Shown here piece after piece: positions 7,966 to 16,446 of a DNA stretch of 64,000 bases; position 1 is the stretch's first letter; each line of letters starts with the position of its first letter. The notes beneath the pieces are model-generated. The model was given only the letters and a program-made list of their open reading frames with translations, was not told the DNA's origin and did not search any database. The DNA is taken from positions 124,001 to 188,000 of the forward strand of contig NZ_RMBX01000015.1 in the NCBI RefSeq assembly GCF_003807585.1, read 5' to 3'. The position numbers and the translations under genes are program-made. This DNA comes from Chitinophaga barathri. Its GTDB lineage: Bacteria > Bacteroidota > Bacteroidia > Chitinophagales > Chitinophagaceae.

Positions 7966-9249
7966 ATGCCTATAACCGTTTATATCGCAATTGTCTCTGT
8001 GCTTTTACTCCTGCTGGCGGTCCTCTACCGCCGGATGGCCAGGTACAGGCGGCAATATAGAACGGAAGCCACACTCAACTACTTCACCACTTCATTATTC
8101 GGCAAAAACACCGTGGACGACATCCTCTGGGATGTAGCCAAGAACTGTATCTCACGCCTTCACCTGGAAGACTGTGTGATCTATCTCCTGGATGATGAAC
8201 TGGGCGTACTGGTGCAGAAAGCCGCCTACGGCCCTAAAAACCCCGTCCGTTTTGAGATACGGGACCCCATAGAGATCAGGCTGGGCCGCGGTATCGTAGG
8301 CACGGTGGCGCTTACGGGCCGGCCGGAGATCGTACCGGACACCTCCAAAGATCCGCGGTATATCGTGGATGATGAACGCCGCCTGTCCGAGATAACCGTG
8401 CCCATCATAGACGCCGGTAAAGTGATCGGCATCATCGATTCGGAGAACTCGCACCGGGACTTTTATACCACGGAGCATCTCCTCTTGCTGGAGCGGGTTG
8501 CGGCCATCTGCGCTTCTAAGATCTCCCGTACGGTGATGGAAGAAAAAAGCCGGCGGCAGGCCATGGAAGTACAGCTGCTGCACAAACAGCTGGCAGAGTT
8601 CCGGCTGGTGACGCTTAAGAGCCAGATGAACCCGCACTTCCTGTTCAACTGCCTGAACGGAATTTATCATTGTATCCTGTCTTCGGATATAGACAAAGCT
8701 TCCGATTACGTGTCCAACTTCGCGAGGCTGCTGCGGATGGTACTGATGCACGCGGAAAAAAATTTTATCTCCCTGCGGGAAGAAGTGGAGCTGCTGGGGC
8801 ATTACCTGAAGATAGAAGCGCTGCGGACAAACAAACCGTTTCATTATTCCATTTTTATAGACGAGGGTATTAACCCGGACGAATACTTTGTGCCCGGCAT
8901 GCTGATCCAGCCGTTCCTCGAAAATGCCATCTGGCATGGGCTGATGAATAAAGAAGGGGACCGCAGCCTGCATATCCACTGGCGCAGACCGAAGGAAAAA
9001 GAACTGCTGTGCGAGATCACGGACAACGGTGTTGGCCGCGCACAGTCCACCCGGCGCCAGCCTTCCAGCCATGCTTCCAAAGGTATGAGCCTGTGTATGG
9101 AGCGGGTAGAGCTGTACAAAGTGCTTTTTAACTCCACTTTCCATATCCGGGTGATAGACCTGTACAGCGAAGACGGCGCAGCGCAAGGCACAAAAGTGAA
9201 CATCGCTTTTGAGATCGCTCCCGGTGCGGGAGTGGCGCATATGGGTTGA
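7966..9249 (+). CDS. LytS-type sensor histidine kinase with GAF domain
   Basis: 427 residues from the ATG at 7966; everything upstream in this frame is antisense to pheS. There is one N-terminal transmembrane segment (about 2-20), then a GAF domain (about 40-190), then the His_kinase domain with the H-box QMNPHFLFNCLNGI (His224), then an HATPase region with PFLENAIWHG (N-box, about 316) and DNGVG (about 353). LytS-type kinases usually signal to LytTR response regulators, but none lies next to it, so its partner is elsewhere. The divergent start from pheS is 63 bases away. Confidence 0.9.
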   Translation: MPITVYIAIVSVLLLLLAVLYRRMARYRRQYRTEATLNYFTTSLFGKNTVDDILWDVAKNCISRLHLEDCVIYLLDDELGVLVQKAAYGPKNPVRFEIRDPIEIRLGRGIVGTVALTGRPEIVPDTSKDPRYIVDDERRLSEITVPIIDAGKVIGIIDSENSHRDFYTTEHLLLLERVAAICASKISRTVMEEKSRRQAMEVQLLHKQLAEFRLVTLKSQMNPHFLFNCLNGIYHCILSSDIDKASDYVSNFARLLRMVLMHAEKNFISLREEVELLGHYLKIEALRTNKPFHYSIFIDEGINPDEYFVPGMLIQPFLENAIWHGLMNKEGDRSLHIHWRRPKEKELLCEITDNGVGRAQSTRRQPSSHASKGMSLCMERVELYKVLFNSTFHIRVIDLYSEDGAAQGTKVNIAFEIAPGAGVAHMG

Positions 9250-9347
9250 GAAAACTTTACCCGGACTTAGGAGGGGTATTTTGGGAAAATCCGGAGAGTT
9301 TTTATGGAAATCACCGGGGAGGGCATCTACATAAAAATACCCATGTT

Positions 9348-9732
9348 ATGCTGAAGTTATCCTCCATCCTGGTTGCCGTAATGCTGCTGGCGTGCACTGC
9401 GCTCTCTGCCCAGGAAAAAAAGACCACGCCCGCAAAAGCAAAAGAACCGCAGTTTACTCCTCCTGTAATCAAACAGGTTTCTCCTTCCAAAGGAAAAGTA
9501 CCACCGCCTCCGCCGCCCGCATTGCCCCGGGTACAGAAGGACGCCCCCGGCTTCATCCGGAGTAAAATTCACGCCGCCGGTGCTTAAAAAAGATGCAGCT
9601 GCTAAAACAAATAAAGAAAAGGAAGTACGGTTCACTCCTCCTGTGATCAAAAAGGAGGCTTCTCCGAAAAGTGAAATGGTACCTTTCACTCCTCCCGTGA
9701 TCAAAAAAGACGAACCCGTGAAAAAAGACTGA
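9348..9732 (+). pseudogene. Secreted Pro/Lys-rich repeat protein, frameshifted
   Basis: The ATG at 9348 opens a signal peptide (MLKLSSILVAVMLLACTALS, cleavage near AQ) and a Lys/Pro-rich mature part with QFTPPVIK. In this frame a stop comes at 9585-9587. The same kind of repeat continues in the next frame as VKFTPPVLKK, VRFTPPVIKK and VPFTPPVIKK up to a stop at 9730-9732. Removing one C from the C5 run at 9544-9548 joins the two frames into one protein of about 127 residues with four FTPPVhK repeats. Either the gene is broken, or it varies at this run, or the base is a sequencing error. Function unknown; the repeats suggest a flexible periplasmic or surface protein. Confidence 0.7.
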
Positions 9733-9825
9733 GAAAAGAATGAATCACCGGGCTCATTCCCCGGCTCAACAGAATGACGGCGCTCCGCCTCCGCCGCTTA
9801 ATTGTATTAATCCCGCCTGATGAAT

Positions 9826-9858
9826 AAAGAAAAGCGCACGATAGGTGCGCTTTTCTTT
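9826..9858. terminator. Bidirectional terminator between the repeat-protein gene and purU
   Basis: AAAGAAAAGCGCAC (9826-9839) pairs with GTGCGCTTTTCTTT (9845-9858) around a five-base loop. Both sides give a T-rich tail, serving the convergent genes. Confidence 0.85.
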
Positions 9859-9934
9859 TATACGGTATAGCAGGTATTCTCACCGATCACCACTGTTTGT
9901 TTCCAGCGGTTGCAACTGGAGAATGGCTCTCCCG

Positions 9935-10762
9935 TTACTCAAAAACCACCGTTTTATTCCGGTAGACGAACACCCTGTCGCTGAAAACGAGGCGGAGCGC
10001 CTTCGCCAGCACGGACACTTCTATTTCCTTGCCAGCCTTTACCATATCCGCCGTGGTGAACGAATGGTTCACCGGGATCACCTGCTGGGCAATAATGGGC
10101 CCTTCGTCCAGCTCGTTCGTCACAAAATGGGAGGTGGCGCCTATCAGTTTCACCCCTCTTTCAAAAGCCTGTTTGTAAGGGTGCCCGCCGGCGAAAGCGG
10201 GAAGGAAGGAATGATGGATGTTGATGATCCGCTCCGGGTACCGGGCCACAAAATCCGGGCTTAGCACCCGCATGTATTTCGCCAGTATAATATAATCCGG
10301 GTTATAACCGGCAATCACCGACTGCACTTTTTCTTCAAAGGCGGCTTTGCTTTCCTGCTCGTGGGAGATATAATGAAAAGGAATGGCGAACCGCTGGCAG
10401 ATGTTCTCCAGCACCTGGTGGTTGCCGATCACGCATTGCACGGTAGCGCCCAGGGTGTTGAACTGGTTGCGCACCAGGATGTCCGCCAGGCAATGGTACT
10501 CCCGGGTCACCATCACCACGATCTTTTTTTCCGGCCGGGGGTTAATGCTGACAAATGCCTCCGGCGGAAGCACCAGCCGGATGGCCGCTTCCAGCGCCAC
10601 GGGGTCGCTGTCGTTTTCGGCTTCTATACGGATGTAAAAACGGTTGTCTGTTTTATCCACAAACTCCCTGAGCGAAACAATGTTCAGCCGCTCCTTCGCC
10701 ATAATGGCGGATATACCAGCCACAAGGCCTACCCGGTCTATCGATTGAATCAGGACTATCAT
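9935..10762 (-). CDS. purU: Formyltetrahydrofolate deformylase
   Basis: 275 residues. An N-terminal ACT domain (about 1-80, with MIVLIQSIDRVGLVAGIS) precedes a formyltransferase-fold domain with the catalytic region NIHHSFLPAFAGGHPYKQA and the Asp loop ELDEGPIIAQQV. PurU hydrolyses 10-formyl-THF to THF and formate, balancing one-carbon pools and supplying formate for PurT-dependent purine synthesis. It is a single-gene unit ending at a bidirectional terminator. Confidence 0.95.
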   Translation of the reverse strand: MIVLIQSIDRVGLVAGISAIMAKERLNIVSLREFVDKTDNRFYIRIEAENDSDPVALEAAIRLVLPPEAFVSINPRPEKKIVVMVTREYHCLADILVRNQFNTLGATVQCVIGNHQVLENICQRFAIPFHYISHEQESKAAFEEKVQSVIAGYNPDYIILAKYMRVLSPDFVARYPERIINIHHSFLPAFAGGHPYKQAFERGVKLIGATSHFVTNELDEGPIIAQQVIPVNHSFTTADMVKAGKEIEVSVLAKALRLVFSDRVFVYRNKTVVFE

Positions 10763-10946
10763 AGGACGACCAATTTATTAAAATAAATCCGCCTCTAATA
10801 ATGTATTCCACGCCTGTTTCCGGGCGGCGGGTAATTTAGTACGGAAAAATGGTAAGATCGGATCATTAATTAAGCCCGCGATTATTGGTGATTTACGTAG
10901 TTTTAACTGCATAAATTATTGAAATCGCGTGGCTTTGGCCGTAAAT

Positions 10947-11534
10947 ATGTATGATAAGCAACCTGACGAAACGCTCCTGCAACTAATTGCCGCGGGAGAT
11001 GACGTTGCATTTACCATCATGTACCGCCGTTATGAGCAGCACATCCGCGAGGTGGCGCTCATGTACACGAAAGACCCCGAAGCCTCCCGGGAGATCGTCC
11101 AGGAAGTGTTCCGCCGAATCTGGGAAAAACGCGAAAAACTCACTGAGATCAAAAGCCTCAAAGATTACCTGTTCATCATCGCCCGCAATCTTATTTTCAA
11201 CCAGTTCAAAAAAGCCGCGCAGGAGCTTGCTGTACGCAAGCAGCGCCTGTACGAAACCCTTGAAACGATCAACGATGCGGACTTTAAGGTAAGGAACCAG
11301 GAATGCGAATTTATCCTCAATACCGCCATTGCCAGCCTTCCGCCCCAACGGAAAAAGATATACCAGCTGGCCAGGGAAAAAGGCCTTTCCTATGAAGAAA
11401 TAGCCACCGAACTACGTATTTCCCGCTTCACAGTTAAAAACCAGATGGTGCAGGCGCTGCAATCCATCAGGCTCTACCTTCTCCACCACATGCATACCCT
11501 GCTGCCTTTGCTCTGCATCAGCATACTGGGATAA
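10947..11534 (+). CDS. ECF RNA polymerase sigma factor (FecI-like)
   Basis: 195 residues from the ATG at 10947; a GTG six codons upstream is possible but less likely. Region 2 (about 10-80) contains FTIMYRRYEQHIREVALMY and EIVQEVFRRIWEKRE; region 4 (about 125-180) contains LPPQRKKIYQLAREKGLSYEEIA and the recognition helix. The hydrophobic C-terminal tail (LLHHMHTLLPLL) is seen in other Bacteroidota ECF factors of this group. It is followed by fecR, susC and susD on the same strand, the standard arrangement in which a SusC receptor signals through FecR to this sigma factor. Confidence 0.92.
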   Translation: MYDKQPDETLLQLIAAGDDVAFTIMYRRYEQHIREVALMYTKDPEASREIVQEVFRRIWEKREKLTEIKSLKDYLFIIARNLIFNQFKKAAQELAVRKQRLYETLETINDADFKVRNQECEFILNTAIASLPPQRKKIYQLAREKGLSYEEIATELRISRFTVKNQMVQALQSIRLYLLHHMHTLLPLLCISILG

Positions 11535-11622
11535 AAATTTATTTTTCGCCGGAATAGTCCTCCGGCATTTCAGCATTGTCTTTATTTCAACTTGACCGCC
11601 AGAAGGCACTAACAGTACATCA

Positions 11623-12726
11623 ATGACAGAACAGGAATTTTTGGATTTGCTGGCCAGGTATAAACATGGGAAGCTCAGCGGCGCAGAGATGCAGCAATTT
11701 GCGCAGGCCGTTGCGGACGGAACATTTGATGACCTGGTAAAAGAAGATGTGCTGAAGACCCTGCATGAGCCGAAAGTATCGGGAAAAAAAGGCATTCTCA
11801 GGATATTGACAGTGCGCCGATACAAGGTAGCGGCAGCAGTAGTGGCAGGCGTAGTGGCAGGCGGCCTTTCATTCCTCTTGTTAACCCGGCACAGCAGGCA
11901 GGCGGACATTACCGCCCGCCGGAACGTTGAGGCGGACTTCCCGCCCGGCTCCCACAAAGCGGTACTGACACTGGCGGACGGCTCTGTAGTAGAGCTGGAC
12001 AGCACAGGGGCGGTAATACCCGCGCAGGGAAACGCCATTGCGCAGGCATCCGGCGGCCAGCTTCATTACCAGGGCGGCAGCAGCGGCCCTGAATCTTTGT
12101 ACAACACACTCCGCACGCCACGGGGAGGACAATATAAGATCAAACTGGCGGACGGCACGCAGGTATGGCTCAATGCGGGCTCTTCCCTGCGTTTCCCGAT
12201 ACAGTTCCATAAAGGAGAAAGAACGGTGGAGCTGAAAGGCGAAGCTTATTTTGAAGTGGCGAAAGACGCTGCCAGGCCCTTCAGGGTAAAGGCCGGCAAA
12301 ATGGATGTGGCGGTGCTGGGCACGCACTTCAATGTGATGGCCTATGAGAATGAAGAAACCATCCAGGCTACACTGCTGGAAGGCGCGGTGAACGTGATGG
12401 CAGGCAACGAACAGCAGCGGCTGGCACCGGGCCAGCAGGCCAGTATGCCCGCCTCAGGCCACATTGCCGTGAAAGAAGTGGACGTGGAAGAAGCGGTGGC
12501 CTGGAAAAACGGCCTGTTCATCTTCCAGGACGCCGGCATCACCACCATCATGCGGCAGATCGAAAGATGGTACGATGTGGAAGTGGAGTACGAAGGCGCG
12601 CCCAAAGACATACAACTGAACGGAGAAGTATACAGAAGCTATAATTTATCGCAGGTGCTGGCAGTGCTGAAAGCTGCCGGTCTACAGTTTAAAATCGAGG
12701 GAAAAAAGGTAGTAATCATTTCCTGA
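11623..12726 (+). CDS. FecR family anti-sigma factor
   Basis: 367 residues. A cytoplasmic N-terminal helical part (about 1-65) is followed by one membrane segment (about 69-88, rich in Val/Ala/Gly), then the periplasmic FecR domain (LADGTQVWLNAGSSLRFP, VELKGEAYFEVAKDAARPF, VAVLGTHFNVMAY) and a C-terminal DUF4974 part (GLFIFQDAGITTIMRQIERW). It should hold the upstream sigma factor inactive until the STN domain of the downstream SusC binds it. The gene starts 88 bases after the sigma factor stop. Confidence 0.93.
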   Translation: MTEQEFLDLLARYKHGKLSGAEMQQFAQAVADGTFDDLVKEDVLKTLHEPKVSGKKGILRILTVRRYKVAAAVVAGVVAGGLSFLLLTRHSRQADITARRNVEADFPPGSHKAVLTLADGSVVELDSTGAVIPAQGNAIAQASGGQLHYQGGSSGPESLYNTLRTPRGGQYKIKLADGTQVWLNAGSSLRFPIQFHKGERTVELKGEAYFEVAKDAARPFRVKAGKMDVAVLGTHFNVMAYENEETIQATLLEGAVNVMAGNEQQRLAPGQQASMPASGHIAVKEVDVEEAVAWKNGLFIFQDAGITTIMRQIERWYDVEVEYEGAPKDIQLNGEVYRSYNLSQVLAVLKAAGLQFKIEGKKVVIIS

Positions 12727-12854
12727 TAAAAGTTTAACGGACGAGTGAACAACACAGCTGCACATAAACTGGCGGCAGGGGAGCCGCATTTTTCCACACT
12801 AAAACTACTCTTTATGAAAATGTAATCTGACTATTTGCTGCCGGTAATAAAAAA

Positions 12855-12879
12855 CCGGTGGTGCTGGACACACCACCGG
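12855..12879 (+). other. Stable hairpin between fecR and susC
   Basis: CCGGTGGTG (12855-12863) pairs with CACCACCGG (12871-12879). There is no T-run after it on the plus strand (on the minus strand it is followed by TTTTTT), so it may modulate read-through or protect mRNA rather than fully terminate. Confidence 0.4.
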
Positions 12880-12952
12880 CGGATTTATCCGGATGAGCGT
12901 AACTGACCAATCGTTGCAGACCACTTACACTTCACCCAAACATTGCAAAATT

Positions 12953-15900
12953 ATGCATTTGAAACCTAATGGAAGTACTCCGTTACGTGCGGGGTATGGA
13001 ACGACCAAAATCTGGATGGTTATGAAAATGACCTCATTTCTGCTACTCGCCGGACTGCTGCATGTAAGCGGCAAGGCCCTTCCGCAGTCCATCACACTGT
13101 CGCTCAAACAGGCCACGCTGAAAAAAGTATTCAAAGAGATCCGCAAACAGAGCGGCCACCTCTTCCTGTACGACGACAAGATCATAACGCCGCTCACTCA
13201 CGTGGACATCTACGTGAAAGACGCGCCCCTGCAGCAGGTGCTGGAAACAGCCCTGAAAGACAGCGGCCTGGAATTCGAGATCGTGGAACGAAACATCGTG
13301 CTGCGCAAAAAGAAGCCCCTGCGCATATTCCCCAACATGCTGGCGGACACCTCCATCCTGCCTGAAGTGACCGGCAGGATCCTGGATAACACGGGCGAAG
13401 TGCTGATCGGCGCCAGCGTGATCATCAAAGGCACCACCTCCGGCGTTGTGGCGGATGCCAACGGCACGTTCAGGCTGAAGAACGTCCAGAAAGACGCCGT
13501 GCTGGAGATCCGCTTCACCGGTTATGTGACCAAAGACGTGCCCGTAAACGGCCGCAGCGCCATCGAGGTAAGCCTCGTGGTGGACGATAGCAAGCTGAGC
13601 GAAGTAGTGGTGGTAGGCTATGGCACCCAGAAAAAAGCCAATCTCACCGGCGCGGTGGACCAGGTGAGCGGCGAAGTGATGGAGAACCGCCCCGTGACAC
13701 GCATTTCACAGGCCCTGCAAGGCATGGTGGGCAACCTGAACATCGGCACCACCAGCGCGGGCGGAGCCCCCAACGCCACCCAAAGCATCAACATCCGCGG
13801 GTATACCGGTATGGGCACCACCGGCGGCCCGCTGATCGTAATAGACGGCGTGCCCGGCGGAGACATCAACTCCATCAACCCCAGCGATATCGACAATATT
13901 TCCATCATCAAAGATGCTGCGTCCGCAGCTATTTACGGTTCCAGCGCACCTTACGGCGCCTTGCTCATCACCACCAAACAGGGAAAAAAAGGGAAGGCGC
14001 CTTCTATTTCCTACAACAACAACCTCAGCTGGGCGCAGCCCATCAACCTGCCGCAGATGCTCAACTCGCTTGAGTTCGCGGAGATGTACAACGAAGCGTT
14101 CACCAACGCGAACCGCGCCAAATTCTTCAGCGACGACGCCATTCAGCGCATCAAAGATTACCAGTCGGGCAAAATGAAGGACGAAACCATCAAAAGCCCG
14201 AATGCCAACGGCTGGGAATCCTGGAACGGCGGCAATGCGAACAACGACTGGTTTAAGATATACTTCCGCGACGTGGCCTTCAGCCAGCAGCACAACATCG
14301 GCGTATCCGGCGGCGGCAGCAACTCCAGCTACTACGTAGGCCTGGGCTACAACGACCGCCAGGGCATGTACAACTTCGGGGACGACCGTTACAAACGTTT
14401 CAACGTACGGGCGAACCTGAGCAGCAACCTGACCAACTGGCTCACGGTGAACGTGCGTAACTCCATGTCCCGCGAGATCTACAATACACCCAACACCTAC
14501 GCCGGCCAGACCGGCGGCAACTACATGCACCAGTTTGCGCGTAAGTTCCCCAGCGTGCCGCTGTACAATCCTGACGGCCGCTATTCCGCCACCAGCAACG
14601 TAACGCTGCATACCGAAGGCGGACGGCTGAAAAACGTCAAAGACCAGGTATTCCTGACCGGCGAATTTGTATTCAAACTCGCCAAAGGCTGGAACCTGAC
14701 CGCCAACTATACTTTCGACGGTATCAGGCAGGATGAGACGAATCACACCAAAACCGTCCTCGAATACCTGCCGGACGGCACCACGGCCAATGTGGGCGGC
14801 ACCTTTCCGAACGCTTTCTCCCGCTGGACCAGCAACCGCGAGCATCACGTGATCAACGTGTATTCCTCCTACGAAAAAGAGATCGGGCACCACCAGTTCA
14901 AGGTAATGGGCGGTTATATCAAAGACCTGATATCCCTGACGGAATTCAGCGCGGGCAACAACCAGCTGTACTCCGACAATATCCCGGCGCTGAACCTGGC
15001 GTACGGCCTGAGCCCTTCTGTTTCTGACCTGGTGCGCAAGCTGGCTTCCGAAGGATTTTTCGGAAGGGTGAACTACTCGTACAAAGAAAAATACCTGTTG
15101 GAGCTGAATGGCCGGTATGACGGTACTTCACGGTTCCTGGACGATGCGCGCTGGAGGTTTTACCCCGGTATGAGCGCCGGCTGGAACCTGCACAAAGAGA
15201 ACTTCTGGGCGCCGCTCGCCAAAACCATCAACACTTTCAAAATAAGAGGCTCCTACGGCCAGCTGGGCGACCAGTCTTTCCTGGATGCCAACGGACCTAA
15301 TTATTACCCCTTCTTCCCGAGCCTCGGCACCAGCCGCCCCACCAGTACGAACTGGCTTTTCGGCGGCACACAGCAGGCATCCGTATCGCAGCCGGGGCTG
15401 GTGAACCAGGATCTTACCTGGGTAACCACCACCAGTTCAAACGTAGGCGTGGATGCATCTTTCCTGCAGGACAGGCTGACCGCTTCTTTTGACTGGTACA
15501 TCCGCAAGGCCAGCAATTTCGCAGGCCCGTCCCAGGTATTACCGGCAGTGCTGGGCACCGGCGTGCCGCAGGCAAACAATACGGACATCGAAACACGCGG
15601 CTTTGAGCTGATGATCAATTGGGCGGACCGCATCGGCAAAGTGAATTACCACCTTCGCGGCGTGCTGAGCGATTACCGCGGCTCCATCCTGAAATACCCC
15701 AATCCTACCGGTCTGAACACGACCTGGTACGCCGGTCAGAAAATGGGTGAGATATGGGGTTACACCACGGTAGGATTCTTTACCAGCAACGACGAAGAGG
15801 CCAAGGGCCCACGCCAGACCAAACTATCTTCCGCCAACTGGACGGCGGGCGACGTGAAATACGCGGACCTGAACGGGGACAATGTGATAGACTGGGGAAA

Positions 15901-16435
15901 CAATACCCTGGCCAATCCCGGCGACCGCAAAGTGATCGGCAACAACACCCCGCGTTATTCCTACAGCTTCATCGGCGAAGCAGACTGGAACGGGTTTGAT
16001 TTTTATGTATTCCTGCAAGGGGTGGCAAAAAGAGACGCATGGGTAGGCTCCAACTATTTCTGGGGCATCGTGGGCGACGAATGGCAAAGCTCGCCTTTTA
16101 CCGTGCACCGCAACCGCTGGACGCCTGAAACCCCGAACGGTTATTTCCCCAAGTATTATATGAGCGGGGAGAACGGTAAGAACACGCAGACGCAGACGCG
16201 TTACCTGCAAAATGCGGCCTATATGCGCATCAAAAACGTGCAGCTGGGTTATTCCCTTCCCGCGCATGTCATTCAGCGTATAAAGGCTCAGAAAGTACGG
16301 TTTTATGTAAGCGTGGAAAACCTTGCCACCTTCACCAATCTCGTGAAGACCATGGACCCCGAGCTGTCCATCGGCGATGCCAAGATCTACCCTCTTCAAC
16401 GCACCTATTCCGGCGGCCTTAACGTAACCTTCTAA
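12953..16435 (+). CDS. SusC/RagA-type TonB-dependent receptor with STN domain
   Basis: 1160 residues from the ATG at 12953, which gives the extended N-terminus common in Chitinophaga receptors before the signal peptide (KMTSFLLLAGLLHVSGKALP). After the signal come an STN domain (about 45-115), a carboxypeptidase-D-regulatory-like domain (about 130-215, GRILDNTGEVLIGASVIIKG), the plug with the RagA signature VVVGYGTQKKANLTGAV, and a long outer-membrane beta-barrel ending in an aromatic residue (LNVTF). The STN domain marks it as a signalling receptor acting on the upstream FecR and sigma factor. It imports an oligomer with the SusD encoded 11 bases downstream; the substrate is not known, and no glycoside hydrolase is in this locus. 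Confidence 0.95.
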   Translation: MHLKPNGSTPLRAGYGTTKIWMVMKMTSFLLLAGLLHVSGKALPQSITLSLKQATLKKVFKEIRKQSGHLFLYDDKIITPLTHVDIYVKDAPLQQVLETALKDSGLEFEIVERNIVLRKKKPLRIFPNMLADTSILPEVTGRILDNTGEVLIGASVIIKGTTSGVVADANGTFRLKNVQKDAVLEIRFTGYVTKDVPVNGRSAIEVSLVVDDSKLSEVVVVGYGTQKKANLTGAVDQVSGEVMENRPVTRISQALQGMVGNLNIGTTSAGGAPNATQSINIRGYTGMGTTGGPLIVIDGVPGGDINSINPSDIDNISIIKDAASAAIYGSSAPYGALLITTKQGKKGKAPSISYNNNLSWAQPINLPQMLNSLEFAEMYNEAFTNANRAKFFSDDAIQRIKDYQSGKMKDETIKSPNANGWESWNGGNANNDWFKIYFRDVAFSQQHNIGVSGGGSNSSYYVGLGYNDRQGMYNFGDDRYKRFNVRANLSSNLTNWLTVNVRNSMSREIYNTPNTYAGQTGGNYMHQFARKFPSVPLYNPDGRYSATSNVTLHTEGGRLKNVKDQVFLTGEFVFKLAKGWNLTANYTFDGIRQDETNHTKTVLEYLPDGTTANVGGTFPNAFSRWTSNREHHVINVYSSYEKEIGHHQFKVMGGYIKDLISLTEFSAGNNQLYSDNIPALNLAYGLSPSVSDLVRKLASEGFFGRVNYSYKEKYLLELNGRYDGTSRFLDDARWRFYPGMSAGWNLHKENFWAPLAKTINTFKIRGSYGQLGDQSFLDANGPNYYPFFPSLGTSRPTSTNWLFGGTQQASVSQPGLVNQDLTWVTTTSSNVGVDASFLQDRLTASFDWYIRKASNFAGPSQVLPAVLGTGVPQANNTDIETRGFELMINWADRIGKVNYHLRGVLSDYRGSILKYPNPTGLNTTWYAGQKMGEIWGYTTVGFFTSNDEEAKGPRQTKLSSANWTAGDVKYADLNGDNVIDWGNNTLANPGDRKVIGNNTPRYSYSFIGEADWNGFDFYVFLQGVAKRDAWVGSNYFWGIVGDEWQSSPFTVHRNRWTPETPNGYFPKYYMSGENGKNTQTQTRYLQNAAYMRIKNVQLGYSLPAHVIQRIKAQKVRFYVSVENLATFTNLVKTMDPELSIGDAKIYPLQRTYSGGLNVTF

Positions 16436-16446
16436 AACTGATCACT

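Noticed and set aside
13706..14893. 395-codon minus-strand frame opposite the first susC
   Set aside because: Shadow of a high-GC coding frame; no start context or domain.
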